Notes: generated by a model not told the origin, from the letters alone. DNA of 64,000 nucleotides from Heliorestis convoluta (GCF_009649955.1 NZ_CP045875.1:1531501-1595500), one strand, 5' to 3'. Counted from the stretch's first letter, positions 17,093-27,779 are shown. Program-made: numbers and translations.

Positions 17093-18106
17093 ATGATCAT
17101 TGTGATGAACCGAGGGGCATCGGATGAAGCCATCGATGCGGTCTGCGAAAGGTTACAGAAAGAAGGATTTGTGATTCATCTATCTAAAGGTGTGGAGAGA
17201 ACCATTATTGGAGCGGTCGGTGATAAGACGCGCATTGATCGATCTAACTTGGAGGCATTGCCTGGTGTGGAGAAAATTGTCCCGATTTTACAACCCTTTA
17301 AGTTAGCGGGAAGAGATTTCCGTCAAGAAGACACAGTGATTCGAATTGGTGATGTAGAAATAGGTGGCGATCAGGTTCAGATTTTTGCTGGTCCTTGCGC
17401 CGTCGAGAGCTGGGAGCAATTGATTGAGTCGGCTCGAGCTGTCAAAGCGGCTGGTGCTAAAATTTTACGAGGCGGTGCTTTTAAGCCTCGCACATCACCC
17501 TATGCTTTTCAAGGTCTCGAAGAAAAAGGCTTGCAGCTACTAGCACAGGCTCGAGAAGAGACGGGTCTGTTAATTACGACAGAAGTAATGGATCCACGTA
17601 GCATCGAAGTAATTGCTCATTACAGTGACATATTGCAAGTCGGCGCTCGCAATATGCAGAACTTTTTCCTGCTCAAAGAGCTATCGAGAGTCAACAAACC
17701 GATTTTACTAAAACGAGGCTTATCTTCGACCATAGAAGAATGGTTGATGGCAGCAGAATACTTAATGGCTGGTGGCAACCACCAGGTGATTCTTTGTGAA
17801 CGAGGCATTCGTACCTTTGAGACATACACTCGCAACACGCTGGATTTAAGTGCCATCCCCATAGTAAAGCAAATGAGCCATCTACCGGTAATTGTTGATC
17901 CCAGTCATGGCACAGGGAAGTGGCAACTTGTTCGTCCTATGTCCAAAGCAGCTCTCGCCGCCGGTGCCGATGGGATTATGATCGAAGTTCATCCTAACCC
18001 CAGTGAAGCTTTGTGCGATGGACCGCAGTCCTTAACACCTACCAATTTCGAAGCTTTGATGGAAGAATTGCGTACAATGACTCGAATGATGGGGAAGACT
18101 TTATAA
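17093..18106 (+). CDS. aroF: 3-deoxy-7-phosphoheptulonate synthase (DAHP synthase)
   Basis: A 337-residue enzyme that condenses PEP and erythrose 4-phosphate, the entry step of the shikimate pathway. An N-terminal ferredoxin-like regulatory domain (about 1-70) precedes the barrel with [28 protein letters not shown] and DPSHGTG. This is the Firmicutes/Thermotoga-type domain order. ATG 17093 behind AAAGGGAGG gives the usual length of about 338 residues; longer in-frame starts run into the attenuator. Confidence 0.95.
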   Translation: MIIVMNRGASDEAIDAVCERLQKEGFVIHLSKGVERTIIGAVGDKTRIDRSNLEALPGVEKIVPILQPFKLAGRDFRQEDTVIRIGDVEIGGDQVQIFAGPCAVESWEQLIESARAVKAAGAKILRGGAFKPRTSPYAFQGLEEKGLQLLAQAREETGLLITTEVMDPRSIEVIAHYSDILQVGARNMQNFFLLKELSRVNKPILLKRGLSSTIEEWLMAAEYLMAGGNHQVILCERGIRTFETYTRNTLDLSAIPIVKQMSHLPVIVDPSHGTGKWQLVRPMSKAALAAGADGIMIEVHPNPSEALCDGPQSLTPTNFEALMEELRTMTRMMGKTL

Positions 18107-18140
18107 TAATTGAGAAGCAGCAAAAGGTTTTGGAGGTTAT

Positions 18141-19006
18141 ATGAAAGAAAAAACCGTTAGAGCCGGTTATTTAGGACCTGAGGGAACCTTCAGTGAAGAG
18201 GCCGCTCAGGTCTTTTTTTCTGATCAAGAACAACAGGTTTCTCTATCTCCCTACCCATCCATTACGTCTCTTTATGATGCTTTAGGAACCCGGGAGATTG
18301 AGTCGCTGTATTGCCCGTGGAAAACTCCATTGAAGGAACCGTAAATCAAACGCTTGACGAATTGATTGAAAATCCCTCCTTGTTAATCAGTGGTGAAATA
18401 ATTGTGTCGATTCACCATTGCTTACTTGTTGCACCTGATTGTGACTGGCGACAGGTAGAAAAAGTTTTTTCTCACCCCCAGGCGCTGGCCCAATGTCGAC
18501 CTTTTCTAGAGAAAAAATTACCAGGTGCAACTTTGATTCCTACTTTATCGACGGCCGAAGGTGCGCAAAAAGTAACTACAATGCAAGGAGATGAAAAGAA
18601 GTATTCCGCAGCCATAGCTTCTGCCTTTGCAGCTTCTCGTCATGACTTGCAGGTGGCCAACTTCTCTATTCAAAGTCATGATAATAACAAAACGCGCTTC
18701 TTGGTCATGAGCCGCCAACTTACAGAGCCAACAGGAGACGACAAGACGTCGCTTGTCTGTGCACTGCCACAAGATCGACCCGGTGGACTGTACAGTATCT
18801 TAAAAGAGTTTGCAGAAAGACAGATTAATTTGACTCGCATTGAATCAAGACCAACCAAGCAAGAGTTGGGACACTACCTCTTTTATATTGATTGTGTAGG
18901 TCACCAACGAGATCCCAGGGTTGCAGAAGCTTTAAAGGCTATCGGTAAGAATTCGATTCTGACACGCATACTAGGCAGTTACAAAAAGGGAGCGGTACAA
19001 GAATGA
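18141..19006 (+). pseudogene. pheA: Prephenate dehydratase, apparent 1-nt frameshift
   Basis: The enzyme turns prephenate into phenylpyruvate. The first frame (from 18141) carries AGYLGPEGTFSEEAA and the early part up to GTREIES. The second frame (to 19006) resumes at PVENSIEGTVNQTLDELI and includes the TRFLVMSR catalytic region and a C-terminal ACT domain with the ESRP motif. Restoring one G near 18305 (TCG-CTG to TCG-GCT-G) would give an uninterrupted protein of about 288 residues. This is a sequencing error, a strain mutation or programmed slippage. Every motif on both sides is intact, so decay, if real, is recent. Confidence 0.85.
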
Positions 19007-20181
19007 GCAGCCTTTTTTCCCAGCAGGACCAGCACTGTTCCTTTCAAAGAATTGCTATTATCGGTATGGGCTTAATCGGTGGCTCTATGGGGATGGCCTT
19101 ACGACAAGGTAACATGGCAACAGAAGTGGTTGGTTGTGATCGTAATGAAGAAAGTTTAGCCCTAGCTCTTACAACCCAAGCGGCCCATCGTGTAGAAAAA
19201 GAAATTGCCAGAGCTGTCGAAGGGGCAGACTTGATCATATTAGCTACGCCAGTACGGACCTATCCGAAAATCCTAGATGCCATGAAAAAGCACTTAGAAC
19301 CGGGTGCCATTGTAACAGATGTTGGTTCTACCAAAAGTTGGGTTGTACAAGAACTTGAGTCGATGTTAGGTGAGAAAAACCCTTTTGTCGGTGGACATCC
19401 GATGGCTGGTTCAGAAAAAAAAGGCATCGAAGGAGCCGATCGCTATCTCTTAGAAAATGCAGTCTATGTGCTTACGCCAAGTGAGCGAACAGATCGCAAT
19501 GCATTAAAAAAAGTAGAGAAAATGGTGCAATCTTTAGGTGCTCGCACTTTAGAACTTTCGCCGGAAGAACACGATACCATGGTGGCTATGGTCAGCCACC
19601 TCCCTCACATGGTTGCCGTTGCACTTGTTGATACACTGGGAGAAGTGACAAAAACTCAACCTGAAGTGACCATGCTGGCCGCCGGTGGTTTCAGAGATAC
19701 GACAAGAATCGCGGCCGGAGACCCGCAGATGTGGTTCGACATAGCTTGTACCAATCGCAAGCATTTGGTAGAAAAAATCGAGCACTTCCAAAGGCTTTTG
19801 ACGCAATTAAAAGATGAAATCATTGCCTGTGGCCCTTCTTCCTCTAACGTCAAAAACGAGGGTCTTTCACAGAGTCCACAAGAACCTTTAAAAGGGCGGC
19901 TACATCGAGCTCGCGAGCTTCGCTTAACCATCCCCGGGAAAGCGAAAGGACTCCTGCCGGGCATTCACGAAGTTGTTGTAACAGTGCCCGATCGTCCTGG
20001 TATGATCGGGCATATAGCACGATTGTTAGGCGATGAAGAAGTGAACATAGCTGATATTGAAATCTTACGAGTCCGAGAAGGTCATGGCGGTACCATTCGT
20101 GTTGGTTTTTATAAAGAGGAAGAAGCAGAAAAAGCGTTGCAAATTCTAAGTCAAGATGGAATTATTGTGAAGAGATGGTAA
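19003..20181 (+). CDS. tyrA: Prephenate dehydrogenase with C-terminal ACT domain
   Basis: A 392-residue NAD(P)-dependent enzyme of tyrosine synthesis. The Rossmann motif [14 protein letters not shown] is at about residue 21. [18 protein letters not shown] and VSHLPHM are the TyrA signature segments. An ACT domain (about 320-390) probably gives tyrosine feedback. It overlaps the pheA stop by 4 nt (ATGA). Confidence 0.95.
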   Translation: MSSLFSQQDQHCSFQRIAIIGMGLIGGSMGMALRQGNMATEVVGCDRNEESLALALTTQAAHRVEKEIARAVEGADLIILATPVRTYPKILDAMKKHLEPGAIVTDVGSTKSWVVQELESMLGEKNPFVGGHPMAGSEKKGIEGADRYLLENAVYVLTPSERTDRNALKKVEKMVQSLGARTLELSPEEHDTMVAMVSHLPHMVAVALVDTLGEVTKTQPEVTMLAAGGFRDTTRIAAGDPQMWFDIACTNRKHLVEKIEHFQRLLTQLKDEIIACGPSSSNVKNEGLSQSPQEPLKGRLHRARELRLTIPGKAKGLLPGIHEVVVTVPDRPGMIGHIARLLGDEEVNIADIEILRVREGHGGTIRVGFYKEEEAEKALQILSQDGIIVKRW

Positions 20182-20195
20182 GGAGGAGTGGCTCT

Positions 20196-21515
20196 GTGCA
20201 AGGACAGGACGTTGTCGTAAAAGGACTGGGGCCTTTGCAAGGTGATCTCACTGTGCCCGGTGATAAGTCGATTTCTCATCGTGCAGTTATGTTCGGCTCT
20301 TTAGCAAAAGGGCAGACAAGGATCAAAAACTTTTTGCCGGGTCAAGATTGCCTATCGACGATTGCTTGCTTTCGCAAGATGGGTATAGCCATCTCCCAGC
20401 CAACAGCGACAGAAGTAATCGTACAAGGTCAAGGGCTACAGGGATTGCAAGAGCCTGGTGATGTTCTAGATGTAGGTAATTCAGGGACGACCATGCGTTT
20501 GATGACAGGTATCTTAAGTGGTCAACCTTTCTTCTCTGTTCTTACAGGCGATGACTCCATTCGAAGTCGACCGATGGGACGGGTGACGGAACCTCTAAAA
20601 AAGATGGGAGCTACGATTCTAGGACGTCAAGATAGCAAAAAAGCACCCTTAGCCGTTGCAGGGACAGGAAGACCTTTACAAGCCATTGATTATAGCACTC
20701 CTGTAGCCAGCGCCCAGATCAAGTCGGCAATTTTATTGGCAGGACTCTATGGCGATGGTATTACAACGGTCCGAGAACCTCACCGCTCTCGCGATCACAC
20801 TGAACGAATGCTTACGGCCTTTGGTGCAACAATCAGGCAATCGACAAATCCGTCGGTTGAAGGCTTTTTCAGTTCTATAGAAAGTTTTCCCACTTTACAG
20901 GGACAGGACATAGAGGTACCCGGTGATATTTCTTCGGCTGCTTTTTTACTTGTAGCCGCTTCTATCGTTCCGCAATCACAGTTGCGCATTCGCAATGTCG
21001 GTGTTAACCCAACCAGAGATGGCATCATCGAAGTTTTACAAGCCATGGGCAGTTCGATCCAGCAAGAAAATGAACGCATCGTAGCAGGGGAACCTGTCGC
21101 TGACCTAATTGTGAAATCGGCTTCTTTGCAGGGGACGACCATCGGAGGAGACTTGATACCACGGCTTATTGATGAGATACCGATTCTAGCTGTGGCTGCC
21201 CTTTGCGCGCAAGGAAAAACAGTGATTCGTGATGCCGCTGAACTACGGGTTAAAGAATCGGATCGCATTGCCGTCTTAGCTGGAGAGTTACGAAAGATGG
21301 GGGCCACCATAGAAGAACATCCTGACGGCATGACCATTTGTGGTTTTCAACGCCTACAAGGCGCTACAGTAGAAAGTAAGGGCGACCATCGCATTGCTAT
21401 GGCTTTAGCCATTGCAGCTCTTGTGGCAGAAGGTAGCACAACGATCCAAGATGCAGGCGCTGTCGATGTATCTTTTCCAGGCTTTTTTTCTACATTGAAG
21501 CTGCTGCAGCAATGA
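20196..21515 (+). CDS. aroA: 3-phosphoshikimate 1-carboxyvinyltransferase (EPSP synthase)
   Basis: A 439-residue two-domain enzyme that adds enolpyruvyl from PEP to shikimate 3-phosphate. It has [34 protein letters not shown] and KGDHRIAMA. The GTG at 20196 is favoured because AAGGAGGA (20180-20187) sits 8 nt before it. An in-frame ATG at 20175 overlaps tyrA and has no RBS of its own. Confidence 0.95.
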   Translation: MQGQDVVVKGLGPLQGDLTVPGDKSISHRAVMFGSLAKGQTRIKNFLPGQDCLSTIACFRKMGIAISQPTATEVIVQGQGLQGLQEPGDVLDVGNSGTTMRLMTGILSGQPFFSVLTGDDSIRSRPMGRVTEPLKKMGATILGRQDSKKAPLAVAGTGRPLQAIDYSTPVASAQIKSAILLAGLYGDGITTVREPHRSRDHTERMLTAFGATIRQSTNPSVEGFFSSIESFPTLQGQDIEVPGDISSAAFLLVAASIVPQSQLRIRNVGVNPTRDGIIEVLQAMGSSIQQENERIVAGEPVADLIVKSASLQGTTIGGDLIPRLIDEIPILAVAALCAQGKTVIRDAAELRVKESDRIAVLAGELRKMGATIEEHPDGMTICGFQRLQGATVESKGDHRIAMALAIAALVAEGSTTIQDAGAVDVSFPGFFSTLKLLQQ

Positions 21516-21569
21516 GAAAAATATGGTACAATACCGGCAGAAAAAGTGGCTGAAGGAGATTTTGTAACA

Positions 21570-22247
21570 GTGATAGAACCGATACAAATCGCAATTGATG
21601 GCCCTGCTGGTGCTGGCAAAAGTACGGTAGCCAAAGAAGTAGCTCGACGATTGGGCTTCCTCTATATAGATACAGGTGCCATGTATAGAGCAGTAACTTG
21701 GCTAGCCCTAGAAAGAGGTCTTTCTTTACATGATGAAGAAGTTCTCACGGCACTAGCCCAAGAGGCATCGATTCAGTTACTCCGTAAGGGTGACAGTCTC
21801 GCTGTGCTTGTAGATACTATTGACGTAACAGATGCAATACGAAGTCCTCAAATTTCTAGCAATGTCTCACAGGTGGCTGCTGTCGCTGGTGTACGCATGG
21901 TACTGGTAGAGCAGCAAAGAGCCATGGCCAAATCTCAAAATGTTGTTATGGATGGTCGTGATATTGGCAGTTATGTATTGCCTTTTGCGCAAGTAAAAAT
22001 ATTTCTGACTGCCTCCATTGAAGAGCGAGCGCATCGTCGTTATCTGGAATTTATGAACAAAGGCATTCCGGTAGAGGAAGAAAGACTGCGACAAGAGATT
22101 CGACGTCGCGATGAACAAGATGCTTCTCGCGATGTGGCTCCTCTTGTTCGGACAGCAGATGCTTTTCTCATTGACACAACAGGACTGGGAATAGAAGAAG
22201 TAATTCAAAAAATCCTAGATCTTCTGCCAAACCGTGGAGGCAGGTGA
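21570..22247 (+). CDS. cmk: Cytidylate kinase
   Basis: A 225-residue P-loop kinase that phosphorylates CMP/dCMP. It has IAIDGPAGAGKSTVAK at the N-terminus, YIDTGAMYR, VVMDGRDIGSYV and the lid RRDEQDASR. The GTG at 21570 follows AAGGAG. In Firmicutes cmk commonly sits between aroA/plsC and rpsA-type genes, and the same order is seen here. It overlaps plsC by 4 nt. Confidence 0.93.
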   Translation: MIEPIQIAIDGPAGAGKSTVAKEVARRLGFLYIDTGAMYRAVTWLALERGLSLHDEEVLTALAQEASIQLLRKGDSLAVLVDTIDVTDAIRSPQISSNVSQVAAVAGVRMVLVEQQRAMAKSQNVVMDGRDIGSYVLPFAQVKIFLTASIEERAHRRYLEFMNKGIPVEEERLRQEIRRRDEQDASRDVAPLVRTADAFLIDTTGLGIEEVIQKILDLLPNRGGR

Positions 22248-22924
22248 AGGCTGTGGAACATGAAGTTAATAAAGAGAAGGATTTTTCTCCTCATGAACGA
22301 CCTTCCTGGATCTTTCGTTTTTTTCGCCCGCTAATCATCTGGTTCTTTGCTAGAATCTGCCGTTGGGATGTACGAGGCCTTGAGAATATCCCCCGACAGG
22401 GACCTGTTATTATCGCTTCTAATCATATATCGAACTGGGATCCTTTGATTGTCGGTTGTGCTGTCCATCGGCCTGTTCATTTTATGGCCAAGATGGAATT
22501 GTTTAAGATACCCATACTTGGAGCGCTGCTTCGTAACTTTGGTGCTTTCCCCGTAGAAAGAGGCGGCACGGGGCGAAAAGCTTTGAAGAAATCGATAGAA
22601 TTGCTCGCTGAAGATAAAGTGATAGGCCTTTTTCCAGAAGGAACAAGAAGCAAAACGGGTACCCTAGGAGAAGGCAAATCGGGCGTTGCTTTAATTGCGG
22701 CCAAGTCTGGTGCCTCGATCGTACCGGTTGGCTTGTATAATACCTCTCAGGTTTTTTCTCGAGGTAGATTTAATTCTTTTGTGGTCTCCTTTGGTAAGCC
22801 CCTTGTCATCGAGACTGGAGCAGGGGAAAAGATATCGAGTCAGAAAATACAAGAAATAACAGATCAAATTATGACTTCCATTGCAGAGCAAATTGAGGAA
22901 GGCCGTAAAAACCATTGCGCTTAA
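22244..22924 (+). CDS. plsC: 1-acyl-sn-glycerol-3-phosphate acyltransferase
   Basis: A 226-residue membrane-associated acyltransferase of phospholipid synthesis. The catalytic motif is NHISNWDP (NHx4D), the substrate-binding motif FPEGTRSK, and a hydrophobic N-terminal segment WIFRFFRPLIIWFFARI lies at about 24-40. It has a GTG start coupled to cmk. Confidence 0.92.
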   Translation: MKAVEHEVNKEKDFSPHERPSWIFRFFRPLIIWFFARICRWDVRGLENIPRQGPVIIASNHISNWDPLIVGCAVHRPVHFMAKMELFKIPILGALLRNFGAFPVERGGTGRKALKKSIELLAEDKVIGLFPEGTRSKTGTLGEGKSGVALIAAKSGASIVPVGLYNTSQVFSRGRFNSFVVSFGKPLVIETGAGEKISSQKIQEITDQIMTSIAEQIEEGRKNHCA

Positions 22925-22958
22925 GAAAAATAAAAGCAAAGTAGCCTGCTAGTTTTTT

Positions 22959-22993
22959 TTCCCCTCATAGCGCAAGCGAAAGGGGAATTTTTA
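22959..22993 (+). terminator. Weak terminator/attenuator between plsC and ispH-rpsA
   Basis: TTCCCCT (22959-22965) pairs with AGGGGAA (22981-22987) around an inner CGC-AAG-CG turn and is followed by TTTTTAT. It may cause partial read-through into ispH-rpsA. Confidence 0.5.
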
Positions 22994-23060
22994 TATGTCA
23001 AGCAGGAATTATACGTTTTATCTCGAAAATAGTACCAGAACAAGGCAAGGAGTGATGGGA

Positions 23061-25094
23061 TTGCAAGTCATCCTGGCGGAGCACGCTGGGTTCTGTTTTG
23101 GCGTTCAGAAGGCTCTGGACAAAGTGGAAGAAGAGTTACAAAAGCATGATCATGTTTCCACCTATGGTCCCTTGATTCACAACCCCCAGGTTGTTGAAAG
23201 ATTGGCTCAGCAGGGTGTTCAGGCAATCGAAGACCTGCATACAGCCAATCCGACGCGGGTTGTAATCCGCTCTCATGGCGTCGGCCCTGAAGTATACAGC
23301 TGCGCTGAGCAACGGGGCTTCACTGTTATCGATGCCACTTGCCCTTTTGTCAAGAAAGTACAAAAGGCTGCACAGCGCTTCACTGATCAAGGGTACCAGG
23401 TTCTTGTAGCAGGGGACCGAGAACATCCAGAAGTTCAAGGCATCGTTGCTTGGACCGGCGGAAAGGCCTTGGTTGTAGCTAATCAAAAAGAGGCAGAAGC
23501 GTTAAACCTCTTGGGTAAGGTGGCGTTAATTGCGCAAACTACGCTTAAGGAAAGTACTTTGCGTGAGATAAGCCAGGCTCTTCATCAGAAAGAGTTACAG
23601 GTAGAGGTTGAGAATACCATCTGCTCAGCCACAGCGAAGCGGCAAGAAGCAGCCCAAAAGCTGGTTGAGCAGGTTGATGTGATGGTGGTCATCGGAGGCC
23701 GCAATAGCTCTAATACGAAAAAGCTAGCGCAGATCTGTCAGGAAGCAGGTGTACCCACCTATCACATAGAGAAGCCTGAAGAACTGGATTGTCATTACTT
23801 TAAGAATGTTCAAAAAGCCGGCGTTACGGCAGGGGCATCAACACCCCATTGGATAATCGAGGAGGTAGTTCAAAGAATGTCCGAGTGGAACCAGGAAGAA
23901 AACGAGAACAAAGAAATCGCTACAGAGCAAGAGGCTGCAAAGGTAGAAGAGGAAGTAACCTCTCAAGATGTTGAGATGGAAGATATGGGTAGCTCTTTCG
24001 AAGAGACTTTCAAGAAGTACGAAGAAGAACACAAAAAGTACGAAGAAGGTCAGCTTATCACAGGTGAAGTTGTTAAAGTAAGTTATGATGAAGTACTTAT
24101 CCACGTTGGTGGTAAGTCAGAAGGTGTTATTCCTCGTAGAGAGATTGCACCGCGCGTACCAGAGAATGTAGAAGAGATTGTGAAAGTTGGTCAAAAGATC
24201 CCAGTTATTGTATTGCGCGCAGAAAATGAAGACGGCACTCTTCTATTGTCTCGTCGCAGAGCCATCGAGAAAGAGAAAATGGTATCCTTAAAAGAAGCCA
24301 AAGAGCGCGAAGAGATTCTAACCGGTGAAGTCGTTGCTGCCGTCAAAGGTGGTCTACGCGTTGACATTGGCATTATCGGCTTCGTTCCTGCTTCTCATGT
24401 AGAGCGTGGTTTTGTTGAAAACCTTGATCAGTATGTAGGTCAAACACTAAGAATGAAGATTATGGAAATCGATGATCAGCGCAACAATGCTGTTTTATCG
24501 CAAAAAGTCGTTCTCGAAGAAGAATATCAAAAAGCTCGTAAAGAGACATGGGGAGAAATTGAAGAACATCAAAAACGTCGCGGTACCGTTCGTCGTTTAA
24601 CGGACTTTGGTGCTTTTGTTGATCTAGGTGGCGTCGATGGACTTCTTCACATTTCAGAAATGTCTTGGGGACGAATTAAGCATCCCGGCGACGTGTTAAA
24701 AGAAGGCGATCTAATCGAAGTTTATGTTCTCAAAGTAGATCGCGATAAAGAAAAAGTATCCTTAGGGCTCAAGCAAGTATTGCCCAATCCATGGGATACG
24801 GTTGCTGAAAAGTATCCTATCGGCTCGATCATTGAAGTAACAGTCGTTCGACTAACGACGTTCGGTGCCTTTGCCGAGCTAGAGCCTGGCGTAGATGGCT
24901 TAATTCACATTTCCCAGTTGGCCGACCGTCGTGTCAACAAACCAGAAGATGTTGTTGCAGTCGGACAGCAAGTAACTGTCAAAGTATTAGATATTAAAGA
25001 AGATGAGCGCCGTATCTCTTTAAGCATTCGTGCTGTACAAGATGATCAAGAACAAGAAGAAGTGCAATCCTACTTGGACAATCAAGAGGGTTAA
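23061..25094 (+). CDS. ispH-rpsA: IspH (HMBPP reductase) fused to ribosomal protein S1
   Basis: A fusion of about 677 residues. Residues 1-285 are 4-hydroxy-3-methylbut-2-enyl diphosphate reductase, the last step of the MEP isoprenoid route. The [4Fe-4S] cysteines are in HAGFCFGV, DATCPFV and NTICSATAKRQ, with the SSNTKKL motif. After an acidic linker come four S1 RNA-binding domains (about 335-665, with recurring FGAFVDLGGVDGLLHISEM-type segments). This fusion is known in many Clostridia. TTG 23061 lies 8 nt after AAGGAG; ATG 23055 is too close, and ATG 22995 is unlikely. It supplies isoprenyl units for the menaquinone genes downstream. Confidence 0.93.
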   Translation: MQVILAEHAGFCFGVQKALDKVEEELQKHDHVSTYGPLIHNPQVVERLAQQGVQAIEDLHTANPTRVVIRSHGVGPEVYSCAEQRGFTVIDATCPFVKKVQKAAQRFTDQGYQVLVAGDREHPEVQGIVAWTGGKALVVANQKEAEALNLLGKVALIAQTTLKESTLREISQALHQKELQVEVENTICSATAKRQEAAQKLVEQVDVMVVIGGRNSSNTKKLAQICQEAGVPTYHIEKPEELDCHYFKNVQKAGVTAGASTPHWIIEEVVQRMSEWNQEENENKEIATEQEAAKVEEEVTSQDVEMEDMGSSFEETFKKYEEEHKKYEEGQLITGEVVKVSYDEVLIHVGGKSEGVIPRREIAPRVPENVEEIVKVGQKIPVIVLRAENEDGTLLLSRRRAIEKEKMVSLKEAKEREEILTGEVVAAVKGGLRVDIGIIGFVPASHVERGFVENLDQYVGQTLRMKIMEIDDQRNNAVLSQKVVLEEEYQKARKETWGEIEEHQKRRGTVRRLTDFGAFVDLGGVDGLLHISEMSWGRIKHPGDVLKEGDLIEVYVLKVDRDKEKVSLGLKQVLPNPWDTVAEKYPIGSIIEVTVVRLTTFGAFAELEPGVDGLIHISQLADRRVNKPEDVVAVGQQVTVKVLDIKEDERRISLSIRAVQDDQEQEEVQSYLDNQEG

Positions 25095-25163
25095 AGATAG
25101 CCTTCTTCCCTTGAACTTACGCACAAGCTTATTACGGGATGGTAGCTGATTTGAATTAGTAAC

Positions 25164-25193
25164 AAAAAAGCGGGGCAATGGTCCCGCTTTTTT
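25164..25193 (+). terminator. Rho-independent terminator after ispH-rpsA
   Basis: AAAAAAGCGGG (25164-25174) pairs with CCCGCTTTTTT (25183-25193). Confidence 0.9.
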
Positions 25194-25225
25194 CTCTTTC
25201 TAAATATAGAAGGTAGGTAGGCTTT

Positions 25226-27451
25226 ATGATTTTAGTGATAGCCGAAAAGCCTTCAGCAGCTCGTGAAATTGGGCGTGTCATCGCACCCAATGCGAGAAAA
25301 AACAGCCAGGGCTTTTTAGAAAATGAAAACTTTGTCATAGCTCATGCCAGAGGACATCTCGTAGAACTGCAATTGCCCGGGGAAATCGACGGCAAATATA
25401 AGAGATGGAATCTAAACAATCTGCCCATTTTACCCCATACCATTCCATTGAAAATACGCAGCAGTACTGCAAAAGAGTTCAAAGCATTAAAAGGCCTATT
25501 GTTGCAGAGACGGTTTCGTTATGTTGTCTGTGCTACCGATGCCGGTCGTGAGGGTCAGTTGATTTTTGATTATATTTATGAGTTGGCTCAATCTTCTTTG
25601 CCCGTTAAACGGCTCTGGCTTTCTACTTTTACCGACGAAGGGATCAAAAAAGCCTGGGTTGCAATGAAGAATTACGATGAATATTCGGGTTTATCAAAAG
25701 CAGCGCGCTTACGAGCACAATCAGACTGGATTGTAGGCATGAATGCTTCACCGGCCCTGTCTTTATGTGCTGGTAGAAAGATTAATGTGGGTCGGGTTAT
25801 GACGCCTACACTTACTGTAATTGCCCAACGTACGGAAGCACATCGTAACTTTCATCCGGAGCCGTACTTTCTTGTAAAAGCTTTATTTGGCAATACCTAT
25901 TGGGGGACCCTTCTTGCAGAAGATAGTGACACCATCCATCGTTTGCAAGATAAGGCTCTTGGCGCAGCCATTATAGAAAAAATTGAAGGCCAAACAGGTG
26001 AAGTGCTGTGGCAAGACAATAAAAAAGAATGGCAAAGTGCGCCGCCACTTTTTAATCTTTCTGATCTACAAGTGACAGCTGCGAAAGCCTTTGGCTTTAC
26101 AGCCGATAAGACTCTGTCCCTGGCTCAAGCGCTTTATGAAAAACACAAATGCCTTTCGTACCCTCGTACTTCTTCACGACATCTAGAGCCTTCTCTGACA
26201 GCACAACTTCCGTCAATTATCCAGGTGGCTGAAGCCATTCCAGAACTATGCACGATAGCTCGTTCTATTCTTCATGCACCCTTGCCTCGCTTAAGCAAAA
26301 AATATATGGACAGTACCAAAGTAACGGATCACCACGGTTTGATTCCTACCGACAAAAAAGTAGGGTTAGATCGATTAACAAGCGATGAAAAAGCGATTTA
26401 CTTACTGGTGTTACGTCGCTTTTTGGCGATTTTTTTACCACCTGCACAATATGAGAAAAAAGAAATTATTACGGGACTGCCACAGCAAGAAGACGATAAG
26501 TTCTATCGGTTTCGCTCTCGTGGAAAAAGACTGCTTAGTCCGGGTTGGCTTGTCCTTTATGAACAGGGTGACAACAAGACAGCAAAAGACGATGATAGTC
26601 GCGAAAAGGATGGAGAAGAATCACAAAACTTACCGGATGTTGCAGTCGGCGACCGCTATCTCGTTACAAAGACTTCTCTTGAAGAGAAAATGACAACAGC
26701 ACCCCCTCTTTTTAATGATGGAACGATCATTAAAGCGATGCAGAACATTGCAGAGTTCATCGATGACAAAGCCTTAAAGGGAATCTTAAAACCACTAGGA
26801 TTAGGTACAGAAGCAACACGAGCCGCTATCCTTGAAAAACTGATAAAGCTTGATATGATTGAGCGAATCGGCAGAGGTAAAGTAAAACAGCTGGTAGCCA
26901 CTGACTTTGGTATGCAAGTCGTACAGGCCATTCGTGACGAGTCGATTAAATCACCGGCGTTAACAGCATTGTGGGAAGATAAGTTAGCACAAATAGAAGA
27001 AGGAACCTTGTCGGAAGAGAGCTATCGCCAAGAGTTAAACCTTTATATACATACTTTAATTGATAACTTGCAAAAAGCAAAAGTCGTTGAAAGTTCAACA
27101 ACAAATTCTACAGCAAAGATTGACAACATAGCTATAAAAAAGAATCAAGGGAATACCAATGAAAAGGGAACCCTAGAAAAAACTTCAAGTGAAAAAAATA
27201 TTGGACTTTGCCCTCTCTGCCAAGGAGAAGTAATTGAAGGTCGCAAAGGCTTTGGGTGCTCGAACTGGAAAAAGGGATGTACCTTTGTAATCTGGAAAGA
27301 GATCGCCGGCAAAAAACTGACGATGGCCTCCTTGCGAAAATTGCTTCGAGACGGCAAGACAGGTACTTTAAAAGGATTCCGTTCTAAAGCTGGAAAAACA
27401 TTCTCAGCGGCTCTGGTTTTACAAAATGGCAAAGTGGAGTTTCTTTTTTGA
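25226..27451 (+). CDS. topB: DNA topoisomerase III (type IA)
   Basis: A 741-residue enzyme that relaxes or decatenates DNA. It has a Toprim domain at the N-terminus (VIAEKPSAAREIG, ATDAGREGQLIFDY), the active-site tyrosine in LSYPRTSSRHL (about residue 312), and HHGLIPT. A C-terminal zinc-binding region (about 665-715) carries CPLC and GCSNWKKGC. The domain order matches TopB of Firmicutes. It reads into the next gene with a TGATG overlap. Confidence 0.93.
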   Translation: MILVIAEKPSAAREIGRVIAPNARKNSQGFLENENFVIAHARGHLVELQLPGEIDGKYKRWNLNNLPILPHTIPLKIRSSTAKEFKALKGLLLQRRFRYVVCATDAGREGQLIFDYIYELAQSSLPVKRLWLSTFTDEGIKKAWVAMKNYDEYSGLSKAARLRAQSDWIVGMNASPALSLCAGRKINVGRVMTPTLTVIAQRTEAHRNFHPEPYFLVKALFGNTYWGTLLAEDSDTIHRLQDKALGAAIIEKIEGQTGEVLWQDNKKEWQSAPPLFNLSDLQVTAAKAFGFTADKTLSLAQALYEKHKCLSYPRTSSRHLEPSLTAQLPSIIQVAEAIPELCTIARSILHAPLPRLSKKYMDSTKVTDHHGLIPTDKKVGLDRLTSDEKAIYLLVLRRFLAIFLPPAQYEKKEIITGLPQQEDDKFYRFRSRGKRLLSPGWLVLYEQGDNKTAKDDDSREKDGEESQNLPDVAVGDRYLVTKTSLEEKMTTAPPLFNDGTIIKAMQNIAEFIDDKALKGILKPLGLGTEATRAAILEKLIKLDMIERIGRGKVKQLVATDFGMQVVQAIRDESIKSPALTALWEDKLAQIEEGTLSEESYRQELNLYIHTLIDNLQKAKVVESSTTNSTAKIDNIAIKKNQGNTNEKGTLEKTSSEKNIGLCPLCQGEVIEGRKGFGCSNWKKGCTFVIWKEIAGKKLTMASLRKLLRDGKTGTLKGFRSKAGKTFSAALVLQNGKVEFLF

Positions 27452-27744
27452 TGGCATACACTTATATTTTGCAATGTGTGGACGGTACCTACTATACGGG
27501 CTGGACTGTAGATCTGGTAAAAAGAGTAAAAACTCACAATGCAGGGCTAGGCGGTGCCTATACAAGAATTCGTTTGCCCGTGCAATTGGTCTACTGGGAA
27601 TGCAAAGATACGAGGCAAGAAGCACAACGACGAGAGTGGGAAATTAAACAACTCAAAAGAGCTCAAAAACAGGCGTTAATAGACGCTTTTTCGCTTTCTA
27701 TAGAAAAATCCAGAGAAAAAAGCCTCATGAACCAAAGTTCATGA
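27451..27744 (+). CDS. GIY-YIG domain protein (UPF0213 type)
   Basis: A 97-residue single-domain protein. Its GIY-YIG core reads YTYILQCVDGTYYTGWTVDL, with the conserved arginine in KRVKTHN and the YEC-type YWECKDTRQEA segment. It belongs to the small stand-alone GIY-YIG nucleases (YhbQ/YazA-like), suspected to act on DNA. The ATG overlaps the topB stop (TGATG), so the pair is translationally coupled. Its own stop codon lies inside the terminator stem. Confidence 0.85.
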   Translation: MAYTYILQCVDGTYYTGWTVDLVKRVKTHNAGLGGAYTRIRLPVQLVYWECKDTRQEAQRREWEIKQLKRAQKQALIDAFSLSIEKSREKSLMNQSS

Positions 27745-27756
27745 GGCTTTTTTTTT
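27721..27756 (+). terminator. Rho-independent terminator overlapping the gene end
   Basis: AGCCTCATGAAC (27721-27732) pairs with GTTCATGAGGCT (27737-27748), and nine T residues follow. Confidence 0.92.
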
Positions 27757-27779
27757 AGAAGAAAGGGCAATGTAGACCT

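Noticed and set aside
20795-21337. Minus-strand ORF inside aroA
   Set aside because: aroA motifs are continuous on the plus strand; the antisense frame has no recognisable feature.
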